A stretch of 64,000 nucleotides of DNA from Bradyrhizobium sp. LMTR 3 (GTDB taxonomy: Bacteria > Pseudomonadota > Alphaproteobacteria > Rhizobiales > Xanthobacteraceae): the NCBI RefSeq assembly GCF_001693485.1, contig NZ_MAXC01000023.1, positions 124,001 to 188,000 of the forward strand, read 5' to 3'. Numbering within the stretch: the first letter of the stretch is position 1; the number at the start of each line of letters is the position of its first letter. Position numbers and translations under genes: made by a program. This document shows, in pieces, positions 10,141 through 19,604 of this stretch. Under the pieces are notes generated by a model that did no database searches, was not told the DNA's origin, and saw nothing but the letters and a program-made list of their open reading frames with translations.

Positions 10141-11679
10141 CTACGCCGCGCGCCGCAAATCCTCCGCCAGCGCACGATACGAAAGCGCCTCCGCCAGATG
10201 CAGCCGGCCGATCTTTTCCGCACGATCGAGGTCGGCGAGCGTGCGCGCGACGCGCAGCACGCGGTGATAGCCGCGCGCCGTCAGCTTCATGGTTTCGGCG
10301 GCGTCGCGTAAAAGTTTTTGTCCTTGTGCATCCGGCTGCGCGATCGTCTCCAGCAGCGAAGCCGGCGCTTCGGCATTGGTGCGGATGTGCGGCATGCCGG
10401 CAGCGGCGTAGCGCGCGAGCTGGATATTGCGGGCAGCGGCGACACGCGCGGCGACTTCGGCAGAGCCTTCGCTTGGCGGAGGAAGTATCAGATCGGCGGC
10501 GGTGACCGCCGGCACCTCGATACGCAGGTCGATGCGATCCATCAGCGGGCCGGAGATGCGCATCTGGTAATCCGCGGTGCAGCGGTCGACCGGTGCGCGC
10601 CTGCAGGAATAGCCGGGATCATAGGCCTGGCCGCAGCGGCAGGGATTCATCGCCGCGACCAGCATGAAGCGCGCCGGATAGGTAACGCGGTGGTTGGCGC
10701 GGGACACCGAGACCTCGCCGTTCTCCAGCGGCTGGCGCAGCGAATCGAGCACGCGCGGATCGAACTCGGGCAGTTCGTCGAGGAACAGCACGCCCTGATG
10801 CGCCAGCGAAATCTCGCCGGGTTTTGCGCGCAGGCCGCCGCCGGTCAGCGCGGCCATGCTGGCGGAATGATGGGGTGCGCGAAACGGCCGCCGCGCGGTC
10901 AAGGCGCCGTCGCGGATTTCGCCGGCGACGGAGGCGATCATCGACACTTCCAAGAGTTCGGATGGCGACAGCGGCGGCAGGATCGAAGGCAGCCGCGCCG
11001 CCAGCATCGACTTGCCCGCACCGGGCGAGCCGATCATCAGCAAATGATGTCCGCCGGCCGCCGCGATCTCCAGCGCACGCTTGGCGCTCTCCTGGCCCTT
11101 GATATCGCGCAAGTCCAGATGCGTCGCTTCCGGCTCGTGCACTTTCGGCTGCGGCCGCGACAGCACCTGCGTGCCTTTAAAATGGTTGGCGATCTGGATC
11201 AGCGATTTGGCCGCGATGATCTGGATGTCCGGGCTCGCCCAGGCCGCTTCGGAGCCGCACGCCGCGGGACAGATCAGCCCCTCCTCGCGGGCGTTCGCGC
11301 CGATTGCCGCCGGCAAGACGCCCGCGACGGGCGCGATCGAGCCGTCGAGCCCGAGTTCGCCGAGCACGGTAAAGCCGTTGAGCGCATCCGGCGGGATCGC
11401 GCCGATCGCCGCCATCAGGCCGAGCGCGATCGGCAGATCGTAATGGCTGCCCTCCTTCGGCAGATCGGCCGGCGCGAGATTGACGATGATCCGCCGCGCC
11501 GGCAGGGCCAGCCCCGAGGCGATCAGCGCCGAGCGCACCCGCTCGCGCGCCTCCGACACCGCCTTGTCGGGCAGCCCCACAATCGCAAACGCCGGCAGCC
11601 CCGGCGCGACCTGCACCTGCACGTCGACCGCACGGGCCTCGATCCCCTCAAAAGCTACGGTAGATACCCGCGCAACCAT
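10141..11679 (-). CDS. comM: YifB/ComM-family Mg-chelatase-like AAA+ ATPase
   Basis: 512 residues in the usual three-part layout: an N-terminal ChlI-type domain (about 20-140, with ARRIIVNLAPADLPKEGS), an AAA+ module with Walker A GSPGAGKS at 217-224 and the arginine-rich GGGLRAKPGEISLAHQGV stretch, and a C-terminal Mg-chelatase-like domain. In transformable bacteria ComM is a helicase aiding branch migration during uptake of DNA; its role in Bradyrhizobium is not known to me. It stands alone, with its 3' end next to the nap promoter region. Confidence 0.9.
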   Translation of the reverse strand: MVARVSTVAFEGIEARAVDVQVQVAPGLPAFAIVGLPDKAVSEARERVRSALIASGLALPARRIIVNLAPADLPKEGSHYDLPIALGLMAAIGAIPPDALNGFTVLGELGLDGSIAPVAGVLPAAIGANAREEGLICPAACGSEAAWASPDIQIIAAKSLIQIANHFKGTQVLSRPQPKVHEPEATHLDLRDIKGQESAKRALEIAAAGGHHLLMIGSPGAGKSMLAARLPSILPPLSPSELLEVSMIASVAGEIRDGALTARRPFRAPHHSASMAALTGGGLRAKPGEISLAHQGVLFLDELPEFDPRVLDSLRQPLENGEVSVSRANHRVTYPARFMLVAAMNPCRCGQAYDPGYSCRRAPVDRCTADYQMRISGPLMDRIDLRIEVPAVTAADLILPPPSEGSAEVAARVAAARNIQLARYAAAGMPHIRTNAEAPASLLETIAQPDAQGQKLLRDAAETMKLTARGYHRVLRVARTLADLDRAEKIGRLHLAEALSYRALAEDLRRAA

Positions 11680-11831
11680 GCTGCCCCCCGAGACGCAATC
11701 GAAGGTAGCGGGGAACCGGAGAGCAAGTCAAGAACATTCAGAGAACATTATGCGCCTAGGCCTGTCAGCGCACATCCTGCATCGACATTCCGGTGCTCAA
11801 CCGATCGTCGGCATTTCGAGCCGCGTCGCCG

Positions 11832-12014
11832 CTAGCGCTCCGTTCGCATGTACGGGCTGTGCTCAGAAATTAGCTTCAGCGCCGGATCGTCGGCGAGAAC
11901 GCGCATCGCCTCTGTCTTTGCAGGGCTCTCATTCTCGGGGCTACCCCGGACGCTCCACACAGCGAGCCAGACGACGAGCATCCCGGCTCCGATAGCTACC
12001 ATATCCTTGGTCAT
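11832..12014 (-). CDS. Small single-pass membrane protein of unknown function (60 aa)
   Basis: A 60-codon frame starting at ATG 12014 with GGAGG nine bases upstream, a better ribosome site than the longer in-frame alternative at 12185. Residues 5-21 (MVAIGAGMLVVWLAVW) form one membrane helix; the rest (ESPAKTEAMRVLADDPALKL) is charged and ends MRTER. No family is recognised. It lies between comM and the metallo-hydrolase gene, all on the minus strand but widely spaced, so it probably has its own transcript. Confidence 0.55.
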   Translation of the reverse strand: MTKDMVAIGAGMLVVWLAVWSVRGSPENESPAKTEAMRVLADDPALKLISEHSPYMRTER

Positions 12015-12199
12015 TTGCCGGGCCTCCAAACTGGCTGCCAAGCGCTGAGGAAAGACCAATTTCGGCGATGCGCGATGGTTCCCAAGATGGGGCCTTTCGA
12101 TGAAGGCCCTCAGCATCTCAGCCGCACGCACGCAGGTGTGCGGCAGCACCTGGATGATCCGGGGCCGGCCACCGGCCGACCCCAAATCAAGCGTCCTTC

Positions 12200-13171
12200 T
12201 CAGAGCTGCATGTTCATCGGCTCGGGATAATACCTAAAACCGTCGCCATTCCTGGCGACGTGGCCGTAGCCGGGCCAGGCGAAGTGATAGGACATGACCG
12301 GGATCTTCTGGGCGGCGAGCATGTCCAGCATCTTCACCCGCGAGGCGGCCGCCTGCTTTGGGTCGCTGTCGTAGGAGAATTCCATCCGCGGCTTCTCCAA
12401 CAGCAGCACCGCGTGATGCGAGAGGTCGCCGAGGAAGCAGAAGGATTTGCCCTTCGAACTGACCATGAAGATGGTGTGGCCGACGGTGTGGCCGGGCGCT
12501 GCGAGCGCGGTGACGCCGGGCAGGAATTCCTGGTTGTCCTTGATGAAGACGATGCGGTCGCGCACCGGCATCAGGTTCTTGCGGGCGTGGATGATAAAAT
12601 CCTTCAACGGACTGCCGAGCTTGCCTTCATCGGTCCAGAAATCGAAATCGCTCTGGGCGATGTAGACCTGCGCGTTCGGGAATAGCGGCTTGTCGTCGGC
12701 GCCGACCAGGCCGCCGATGTGATCGATATGGGCGTGCGAGCACACCACGGCGTCGATGTCTCCAGGCTTGATGCCGGCCGCCATCATGTTCTTCTGCTGC
12801 TGGCCGGTGGTCGGGCCAAATGCTTTTGACGTGCCCATGCCGGTATCGAACAGGATCAGCTTGTCGCCGGTGTTCACGATCGGCGAGTTCTGTTCGAGCA
12901 CGACGTTGTCCGGATTGAGGAAGTTGTCGGACAGCATCTTCTTCACTTCCTCCTTCGGCACGCCGGTAAACGTGCCGGAGGGATCGCCGAGCGGCAGCGG
13001 GCCGTCGGAGACGACGGTAACTTCGGCGTCGCCGAGCATGAAGCGGTGCCAGTAGGGCGTCTGCGTGCCGAGCTTTGGCGCCTTGGCCAGAGCGCTGCCG
13101 CCGAGCATCGTTGTCGCACCGAACCCGGCGCCGAGCGCAAGCAAAGACCGTCGCGAAAGATTCGTCGTCAT
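12200..13171 (-). CDS. Tat-exported metallo-beta-lactamase-fold hydrolase
   Basis: 323 residues from ATG 13171. A Tat-like leader (SRRSLLALGAGFGATTMLGG) precedes a metallo-beta-lactamase fold with HAHIDH at 146-151, then APGHTVGHTIF and GDLSHHAV, which supply further zinc ligands, and SYHFAWPGYGH near the end. This is the layout of the exported MBL hydrolases that include lactonase-like and arylsulfatase-like enzymes; the substrate cannot be read from sequence. The start is supported by GGAAG seven bases upstream; the longer frame to 13393 lacks coding character. Confidence 0.85.
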   Translation of the reverse strand: MTTNLSRRSLLALGAGFGATTMLGGSALAKAPKLGTQTPYWHRFMLGDAEVTVVSDGPLPLGDPSGTFTGVPKEEVKKMLSDNFLNPDNVVLEQNSPIVNTGDKLILFDTGMGTSKAFGPTTGQQQKNMMAAGIKPGDIDAVVCSHAHIDHIGGLVGADDKPLFPNAQVYIAQSDFDFWTDEGKLGSPLKDFIIHARKNLMPVRDRIVFIKDNQEFLPGVTALAAPGHTVGHTIFMVSSKGKSFCFLGDLSHHAVLLLEKPRMEFSYDSDPKQAAASRVKMLDMLAAQKIPVMSYHFAWPGYGHVARNGDGFRYYPEPMNMQL

Positions 13172-13365
13172 GCGTCTTCCTCCACTAATTTTATTGATTG
13201 CAGTACGTGCCCGGACGAAATCATCCGTGCCTGCAGGCTGCTCCCGCTTCCCGAAATTGGCAAGTGGGAGGAGAAGGCACGACAGGGATGCGAAAATGAC
13301 GATGACGCGCTGCATCGCGTCGAAGCGATGTTGCAGGACAGATTTCGAAAGATCAGCATCGGCAG

Positions 13366-14187
13366 CTACCAATCGTAGTCGTCGTACATCCACTCCCTTG
13401 GATATCGAGGCCGCGACCTCGCTTGCGGCTGCGACCGCTCTGGTTTGCGCAAGGTCGGAGCCGGCTGGGTCGGACGCGCTGACGTCTTGGGCGGGGTCTG
13501 CTCGGAGACCTTCGCGAGATCGCGTTTCATCTCTTCCTGGCTCGCCTTCAGCTCCCCAATGGCTTTTGCATTGTCGCCCGCCATTTGTTGCTGGTTCGCC
13601 TTGAGCTGTTCGACGTTTCGCTCCAGGTTCGCGAGGTCGCGCGCGATCGTCTGCAGCAACTGGGTCTGTTCGGGGGGCGCGGCGGTCGTTGGCGGCGAGG
13701 CGTCTTGCGGCGGTGCGGCCTGAGCCAAGGTCGGTGCTTGCGGTGGCGCTGTTTGCGGTGAGGACGCTTGCGGTGCCGCTGCCTCCGCGGCGACCACCTC
13801 AACGGTAGATGGCGCAGGCTGCGCGGGCGATGGCGGATCTTCCGGCGGCAATGATGGCGTTGAAACGGGCTGCGGCGCCCACCAGGCGACAACCTGCTTG
13901 GCTCCGCCGCTATAGGACGACTGCAAAACCAGCGCAGCGACAATGATACACGCTGCCAGGGGCAAGGCGGCCAGGGTGCGGAGCGCCGGCCTTTTTTCCG
14001 GTGATTGCGGGTCAGGTCGTGCCGAAGTCGGACGCGCAGTATCGCGCTCCATTTTTGCAACCTGTTCAGTCAACCGCGCGAGTTGCTCATCCGCGCGTTT
14101 GATCTGTTCGTGGGCCTGCGCGAGCCTCTCATCGGCGCGCACGCTCAGGGCATCGTGGGGTTCAGTTTCTTTCGGTGTGGAGTTCAT
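13366..14187 (-). CDS. Membrane protein with coiled coils and a proline/alanine-rich linker
   Basis: 273 residues from ATG 14187 (AAGGA upstream). A predicted cytoplasmic coiled coil (15-50, with AHEQIKRADEQLARLTEQ), one membrane helix (71-90), a long proline/alanine/glutamine-rich stretch (105-180), and a second coiled coil (about 185-240, NLERNVEQLKANQQQMAG) make up the chain. A basic tail ends in aromatic residues DDYDW. I know similar proteins in Bradyrhizobium of unassigned function. The layout suggests a structural or tethering role across the periplasm, which is inference only. Confidence 0.7.
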   Translation of the reverse strand: MNSTPKETEPHDALSVRADERLAQAHEQIKRADEQLARLTEQVAKMERDTARPTSARPDPQSPEKRPALRTLAALPLAACIIVAALVLQSSYSGGAKQVVAWWAPQPVSTPSLPPEDPPSPAQPAPSTVEVVAAEAAAPQASSPQTAPPQAPTLAQAAPPQDASPPTTAAPPEQTQLLQTIARDLANLERNVEQLKANQQQMAGDNAKAIGELKASQEEMKRDLAKVSEQTPPKTSARPTQPAPTLRKPERSQPQARSRPRYPREWMYDDYDW

Positions 14188-14470
14188 TGGCGTTTCCTTT
14201 CCGTCCAATGTCATCCGAAGGTGGCCGGCCGAGCATCCGGCAGCGCTCCGTGCAGTCTTGCCCAAACAATGGCCGCATGATGATAGAATATGGGATCACA
14301 TGGCGATAGCGTCCTGGAATCCAGCGGGCCACTCCCGGCGGCGTAGCAGAACGGTGCCGCGGCTCTCCTCTTCGGTTCCGATCGGCCGGCAGGAGGCGCA
14401 CGCAATTCATCCGGCTTAAGTCCGGTCGCGTATGCGCGCGCTGCGAATGAGTTGGTCGCGCGAGGGGAAA

Positions 14471-15418
14471 TTATTTCCCGGTGCGCTTCTTCTCGATGGT
14501 ATCCCAGATTTTTGCCGCGACATCCGGGCCGTTGAGACGCTGGATCGCGCGGATGCCCGTGGGGCAGGTCACGTTGATCTCGGTGAGGTTGCCGTCGATC
14601 ACGTCGATGCCGACGAACAGCAGGCCGCGTTCGCGCAAGTCCGGGCCCAGCGTGTCGCAAATCTCGCGCTCGCGCGGGGTAAGGTCGGTCGCCTGCGCTG
14701 CGCCGCCGCGCACCATGTTGGAGCGGAGGTCGTCGGGAGCGGGGACGCGGTTGACGGCACCGGCGAACTCGCCGTCGACCAGGATGATGCGCTTGTCGCC
14801 GTGCTTCACCTCGGGGAGGAAGCGCTGGATCACCCAGGGCTCCCTGAAGGTGACGGAAAACATGTCGAACAGCGAGCCGAAATTCATGTCCTGAGGCATG
14901 ACGCGAAACACCGCCGCGCCGCCATGGCCGTGCAGCGGTTTCATGACGACCGCACCATGCTCATCGCGGAACGAATTGATTTCGTCGAGGTCGCGCGAGA
15001 TCAGCGTCGGCGGCATTAGCTGAGGAAAGTTCAGCACGAACATCTTTTCCGGCGCGTTGCGCACGCTGGCGGGATCGTTGACGACCAGCGTCCTGGGATG
15101 GATTCGTTCCAGCAAATGCGTTGAGGTGATGTAGGCGATATCGAACGGCGGCTCCTGCCGCAACAGGATGACGTCGAAGGCCTCGAGCGGCTCGCGCTTC
15201 GGTTCTCCCAGCGTAAAGTGATCGCCGACCTCGTCGCGCACGGTGAGGTGCTGCACCGGCGCCACCAGCTCCTCGCCGCGCAGCGAGAGCGTGTCCGGCG
15301 TGAAATAGGAAAGGCTGTGCCCGCGCTTTTGCGCTTCCAGCATCAGGGCAAAGGTCGAATCGCCGCGGATGTTGATACGCGCGATGGGGTCCATCTGGAC
15401 GGCGATATTCAGTTTCAT
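14471..15418 (-). CDS. gshB: Glutathione synthetase
   Basis: Joins gamma-glutamylcysteine and glycine with ATP, the last step of glutathione synthesis. The 315-residue chain has the N-terminal pre-ATP-grasp domain (MKLNIAVQMDPIARINI) and the ATP-grasp fold with VVMKPLHGHGGAAVFRV as the flexible glycine loop and LLFVGIDVIDGNLTEINVTC toward the end. Length is normal. It is 30 bp after yraN on the same strand, so rsmI-yraN-gshB is probably one transcript. Confidence 0.96.
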   Translation of the reverse strand: MKLNIAVQMDPIARINIRGDSTFALMLEAQKRGHSLSYFTPDTLSLRGEELVAPVQHLTVRDEVGDHFTLGEPKREPLEAFDVILLRQEPPFDIAYITSTHLLERIHPRTLVVNDPASVRNAPEKMFVLNFPQLMPPTLISRDLDEINSFRDEHGAVVMKPLHGHGGAAVFRVMPQDMNFGSLFDMFSVTFREPWVIQRFLPEVKHGDKRIILVDGEFAGAVNRVPAPDDLRSNMVRGGAAQATDLTPREREICDTLGPDLRERGLLFVGIDVIDGNLTEINVTCPTGIRAIQRLNGPDVAAKIWDTIEKKRTGK

Positions 15419-15447
15419 GAGTGAGGTCCGGGTCTCTGGAGGGAATC

Positions 15448-15861
15448 TTAAACGCTGGCGTCGAATGCCGCTAACAGATGGCGTGGCAGACGCCTGGGCG
15501 CAATCAGGACAGCGTCAAAACGGAGCTCGAATTCGGCATGCTCGGGATGCACCATAAGCCAGGCTTGGGCGGCGTCGATGATGCGGGCCTGCTGGCGCGC
15601 CGTGACGGCGTAGGCGGCATCATCGAGGCTAGCTCTAGCCTTGACCTCGACGAAAGCCACAAGATTGCGCCGTTTCGCCACCAGGTCGATCTCGCCATAG
15701 GGGGTGCGAAAGCGCTTTGCGAGAATGCGGTAGCCCTTGGCCATCAGGTAGGCCGCGGCGCGGCTTTCGGCTGATAGCCCGGTGCGAAACGCCGCGACCC
15801 GCTCGGGCGCAGCGAGTTTCGTGGTCGCATCAGGCGGCGTGGCGCCGTCAGTCTTCGCCAT
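15448..15861 (-). CDS. YraN family protein (UPF0102), nuclease-like fold
   Basis: 137 residues from ATG 15861. The core RTPYGEIDLVAKRRNLVAF followed by VEVKARA is the UPF0102 pattern and resembles the D-ExK catalytic core of restriction-type nucleases. Function in the cell is not established. The start lies inside the 3' end of rsmI (14-bp overlap), which suggests coupled translation, and the rsmI-yraN pairing beside an LpoA-type lipoprotein gene is the same neighbourhood as in E. coli. Confidence 0.9.
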   Translation of the reverse strand: MAKTDGATPPDATTKLAAPERVAAFRTGLSAESRAAAYLMAKGYRILAKRFRTPYGEIDLVAKRRNLVAFVEVKARASLDDAAYAVTARQQARIIDAAQAWLMVHPEHAEFELRFDAVLIAPRRLPRHLLAAFDASV

Positions 15862-16795
15862 CGTCGCCCCTGACTTCCTTTGCGAGCTCCAGCGCGCGGG
15901 CATAGACCTCACGGCGCGGGCGGCCCGAAAGCTCGACCGCGTGTGCGACGCTGTCCTTGACGCTTTCGCGCGCCAGCGACGATCGCAGCAGGTCGTCGAG
16001 GTCGTGCTGGGTCATGACGTCGGCGTCCTTGCGCGGCGGGCCGATCACGACCACGAACTCGCCGCGAGTCTCCAGCGTGTCGGCCGTCCTTGCCAGCTCG
16101 GCGATGGGGGCGCGCTTGATGTCCTCGTGCAGCTTTGTGAGTTCGCGGCAGATCGCGGCGTCGCGCCCGGCCATGATCGCGGCGAGGTCGGTGAGCGTTT
16201 CCTGCACGCGGTTGCCGGATTCGAACATCACCAGCGTGGCGTCGATCCTTGCCAGTTCGGCCAGCCGCGTTCGCCGCGAGACTTGCCTGGACGGCAAAAA
16301 TCCCTCGAAGTAAAACCGGTCGGTCGGGAGTGCTGCGACCGAAAGCGCCGTCAGCACCGAGGACGCACCGGGCACCGCGATCACGGCATGGCCGGCGGCA
16401 GAGACCTCGCGCACCAGCTTGAAGCCGGGGTCGGAGATCAGGGGCGTGCCGGCGTCCGACACCAGCGCGATCGAAGCGCCCTGCGCCAGCCGCTCCAGGA
16501 TTTTCGGCCGCGCCATCGCCGCGTTGTGCTCATGATACGGCTTGAGTTCCGCCGAGATCGCATAGCGCTCGATCAGGCGGCGGGTGATGCGGGTGTCCTC
16601 GCAGGCGATGATGTCGACGCCGGCCAGGGTCTCCAGCGCGCGCAAGGTGATGTCGCCGAGATTGCCGATCGGGGTTGCTACCAGGTAGAGGCCGGCAACC
16701 GGCTTCGGGGCATTCAGAGTGTGGCCGCCAATCAAAAATGTTCTGACGGCCGAACCCGGTTCGGTATCGGAGACGTAGCTGGGCTTTGCGCGCAT
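15848..16795 (-). CDS. rsmI: 16S rRNA (cytidine1402-2'-O)-methyltransferase
   Basis: RsmI 2'-O-methylates C1402 in the decoding centre of 16S rRNA with SAM. The 315-residue product has LYLVATPIGNLGDITLRALE, the ACEDTRITRRLIERY motif, ALVSDAGTPLISDPG and the AVPGASSVLTALSVAALPTD segment, all classic for this tetrapyrrole-methylase-fold family. It is divergent from the LpoA-like lipoprotein gene with about 230 bp between starts, and followed by overlapping yraN. Confidence 0.96.
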   Translation of the reverse strand: MRAKPSYVSDTEPGSAVRTFLIGGHTLNAPKPVAGLYLVATPIGNLGDITLRALETLAGVDIIACEDTRITRRLIERYAISAELKPYHEHNAAMARPKILERLAQGASIALVSDAGTPLISDPGFKLVREVSAAGHAVIAVPGASSVLTALSVAALPTDRFYFEGFLPSRQVSRRTRLAELARIDATLVMFESGNRVQETLTDLAAIMAGRDAAICRELTKLHEDIKRAPIAELARTADTLETRGEFVVVIGPPRKDADVMTQHDLDDLLRSSLARESVKDSVAHAVELSGRPRREVYARALELAKEVRGDDGED

Positions 16796-17028
16796 GACGA
16801 CAATCTAAAGGGGTCCTGGTGCAAGCGCTATATCTGGCGGTATGGGAAGCGCAACCGAAGTTCCAGGCGACCGGCAAGGTGCGACGAAAACTGTAATCCT
16901 TTTGTTTTAGTTAACTAATTCTCGACAATATGCAGAATCCCGCAAGTAGGGTTCAGTAGCGGTTCAGGTGCCGTGGCCCAGAAGGCCGGGATCCTGACCG
17001 ACGGCGGTCGGTCAAGAGAAGAGACAGA

Positions 17029-18240
17029 ATGGTAGGCCCGCTCAATCGCAAGCATGGATTCCCGGATCTCCGGCCCACAGGACCGACCCGGCGGACGGCG
17101 CTTGGTCTCATTCTCGGCGCGCCGCTGCTCGGCGCCTGCGCCGGCGGCCCGGTTTCCAACCCGTTCGGCCCGTCCGCGCCCGAGGGGCCGCCAGGCCCGC
17201 AGCAGCAGCCGCTCGCGGTCGGCACCGGGCAGGTCAAAGTCGGCCTGATCCTGCCGCTTTCGGCCGCCGGCAATGCCGGCGTCGCCGCGCAATCGATGAA
17301 GAACGCGGCCGAGATGGCGCTGGCGGAATTCCAGAATCCGAACATTCAGCTTCTGATCAAGGACGACGGCGGCAGTCCGCAGGGCGCCCAGCAGGTTACC
17401 CAGGAGGCGCTCGGCGAGGGCGTGGAAATCGTTCTGGGCCCGCTGTTTGCGGCCTCGGTGCCGGCGACCGCGCAACTGACGCGCGCGCGGAATATCCCAG
17501 TGATCGCGTTCTCGACCGATTCCAGCGTCGCCGGACGCGGGGTTTATCTGCTGAGCTTCCTGCCCGAATCAGACGTCAACCGGATCGTCGATTATTCGGC
17601 CAGCATCGGAAAGCGGTCGTTTGCGGCGCTGTTGCCCGACAATGCCTATGGCAATGTGGTGGAAGCGGCGTTCAAGCAGGCGGTCGGCCGCAAGGGGCGC
17701 ATCGTCGCCTTCGAAAAATACACCGCCGATCGCGCCGGCGCGGCGCGGACGGTGGCGCAATCGCTCGGCTCGGCGGACGCGCTGTTCATCGCCGACGATG
17801 GCGAATCCGTCGTGGCAGCGGCGGATGCCTTGACCTCGGCGGGCGCCAATCTGCGCAACATCCAGTTGCTCGGCACCGGGCTCTGGGACAATCCGCGCGT
17901 CTATGCGAGCGCGACGCTGCAGGGCGGACTTTATGCTGCACCGGATCCGTCGGGCTTCCGCGCCTTCGCCGGCCGCTACCGTACCAAATATGGAGCGGAC
18001 CCCGTGCGCACCGCAACGCTGGCTTATGATGCCGTCGCGCTGGTTGCTGCGCTATCGAAGCAGCAGGGCGGCCAACGCTTTGCGCCGGAGACGCTGACCA
18101 ACCCGTCGGGCTTTGCCGGCATCGACGGGCTGTTTCGATTCCGCTCCGACGGCACCAACGAGCGCGGGCTTGCGGTGATGAAAGTCGCCAGCGGCGGCAG
18201 CACGCCGGTTGCGGGGTCGCCTAAGAGTTTTGGGGCGTGA
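17029..18240 (+). CDS. LpoA-like lipoprotein, periplasmic-binding-protein fold (penicillin-binding protein activator)
   Basis: 403 residues. A leader with TRRTALG and a lipobox LLGAC puts the lipidated cysteine at residue 37. A Leu/Ile/Val-type type I periplasmic-binding domain follows (VKVGLILPLSAAGNAGVAAQ through PVIAFSTDSSVAG to TATLAYDAVALVAAL). On sequence alone it looks like an ABC-transporter binding protein, but no transporter genes are nearby. It sits head-to-head with rsmI-yraN, as lpoA does in E. coli, so a role in activating peptidoglycan synthases is more likely. No N-terminal TPR domain is present, unlike E. coli LpoA. Confidence 0.8.
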   Translation: MVGPLNRKHGFPDLRPTGPTRRTALGLILGAPLLGACAGGPVSNPFGPSAPEGPPGPQQQPLAVGTGQVKVGLILPLSAAGNAGVAAQSMKNAAEMALAEFQNPNIQLLIKDDGGSPQGAQQVTQEALGEGVEIVLGPLFAASVPATAQLTRARNIPVIAFSTDSSVAGRGVYLLSFLPESDVNRIVDYSASIGKRSFAALLPDNAYGNVVEAAFKQAVGRKGRIVAFEKYTADRAGAARTVAQSLGSADALFIADDGESVVAAADALTSAGANLRNIQLLGTGLWDNPRVYASATLQGGLYAAPDPSGFRAFAGRYRTKYGADPVRTATLAYDAVALVAALSKQQGGQRFAPETLTNPSGFAGIDGLFRFRSDGTNERGLAVMKVASGGSTPVAGSPKSFGA

Positions 18241-18434
18241 TCTTTCGTCGCCCCTGCGACCCGTCTACGCCGAAGGCTTCGCCGGGGTAGGAGCGAGGGG
18301 CGCCGAAGCTTTAGCGAAGGCGGCACGCAGGGGCCCATAGCCACCATTGTTGGTTTTGAGAGAAGCCGTCGCCGCTTGTGCCTCTTGCGCGGGCCGCGGC
18401 GTATGGGTTCCTGCGTTCGCAGGAACGACAGCAT

Positions 18435-19604
18435 CTACGCGGCGAGATCGGCCACGACGGCGTCGAGCACGGGGAAGCCGTCCTTCGTCACGCGCAGTCT
18501 GCCGTCGGTGTCGACGGAGATCGCGCCTTCCGCGCGCAGGATGGCGATGCGGTTCGGATCGAGCGTGCGACCGGACAATGCCGCATAGCGGCGTGGGTCT
18601 ATGCCCTCGGCGAGCCGCAGTCCCATCAGCAAGAATTCGTCGGCGCGCTCTTCGCTGTTGAGGTGGTCGTCGGTGACGACGCCGTGGCCGTTGGCCTCGA
18701 CACGCATCAGCCAGGCCTCCGGGCGCTTCTCGGTCGCGGTGGCGTGTCGCGCGCCGTCGATGTCGAGGCGGCCATGCGCGCCGGGACCGATGCCGGCATA
18801 TTCCTCGCCGCGCCAATAGACGAGATTGTGCTGACACTCCGCGCCTTCGCGGGCGTGATTGGAAATCTCGTAGGCCGGCAAGCCATGATGCGCGCAGACT
18901 TCCTGCGTCACGTCGTAGAGCGCACGCGCCACCGCCTCGTCCGGTGTCTTGAGTTTGCCTGCGGCGTGAAGGCCGAAGAACGGCGTGCCTTCCTCGATGG
19001 TGAGTTGGTAGAGCGAGAGGTGCTCGGCGGCTTCGGAGATCGCGAGCTTCAGTTCATCCGACCACATCCGCGGCGTCTGGTCGGGGCGGGCGTAGATCAG
19101 GTCGAATGAATAGCGATCGAACGCGGTGCGCGCGATCGCTACCGCATCGAGCGCCTCGCGCGCAGTATGCAGCCGTCCGAGCGCCTTCAGCGAGGCGTCG
19201 TCGAGCGCCTGCACGCCGAGCGAGACGCGGTTGACGCCGGCTGCGCGATAGCCGCGAAACCGCGTCGCTTCTACGCTGGTTGGATTGGCTTCGAGCGTGA
19301 CCTCGACATTGCCGGCGACGCGCCAGTGCTTGCCGATCGCATCCAAAATCGCGCCGACAGTCTGCGGCTGCATCAAGGAAGGCGTGCCGCCGCCGAGAAA
19401 GATCGATGTGACGGTTCGCCCCGGTGCGCGCGCTGCCGTGGTTTCGATCTCACGCGCAAACGCGCGCACAAAGCGCTTCTCGTCGATCGGTGCGTGGCGA
19501 ACGTGGCTGTTGAAATCGCAATAGGGGCATTTCGACAGGCAGAACGGCCAGTGCACGTAGACGCCGAAGGCATCTTTGGGGCGGGGTCGCTCGCGACTAG
19601 CCAA
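18435..19604 (-). CDS. hemW: HemW-like radical SAM heme chaperone
   Basis: 389 residues from a TTG at 19604 that overlaps the rdgB stop by 8 bp. The radical SAM cluster CLSKCPYC (C22, C26, C29) follows GVYVHWPF, and SIFLGGGTPSLM, NVEVTLEANPTS and VNRVSLGVQALDD follow in order. The family was long called oxygen-independent coproporphyrinogen oxidase; members with this cluster pattern are now seen as heme carrier HemW. The C-terminal HemN-type domain (GLRLAEGIDPRRYAALSG) is present. An upstream start at 19661 is possible but would lie inside rdgB. Confidence 0.9.
   Translation of the reverse strand: MASRERPRPKDAFGVYVHWPFCLSKCPYCDFNSHVRHAPIDEKRFVRAFAREIETTAARAPGRTVTSIFLGGGTPSLMQPQTVGAILDAIGKHWRVAGNVEVTLEANPTSVEATRFRGYRAAGVNRVSLGVQALDDASLKALGRLHTAREALDAVAIARTAFDRYSFDLIYARPDQTPRMWSDELKLAISEAAEHLSLYQLTIEEGTPFFGLHAAGKLKTPDEAVARALYDVTQEVCAHHGLPAYEISNHAREGAECQHNLVYWRGEEYAGIGPGAHGRLDIDGARHATATEKRPEAWLMRVEANGHGVVTDDHLNSEERADEFLLMGLRLAEGIDPRRYAALSGRTLDPNRIAILRAEGAISVDTDGRLRVTKDGFPVLDAVVADLAA

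Noticed and set aside
10318..11835. A 505-codon plus-strand frame opposite comM.
   Set aside because: It is the shadow of comM; its composition is arginine-rich, with no start site and no domain.
14162..14410. An 82-codon minus-strand frame upstream of the coiled-coil protein gene.
   Set aside because: It overlaps the start of that gene in another frame, is arginine-rich, and has no domain.
17029..18240. An amino-acid ABC transporter substrate-binding protein.
   Set aside because: No permease or ATPase genes are nearby, and the lpoA-like neighbourhood explains the gene better.
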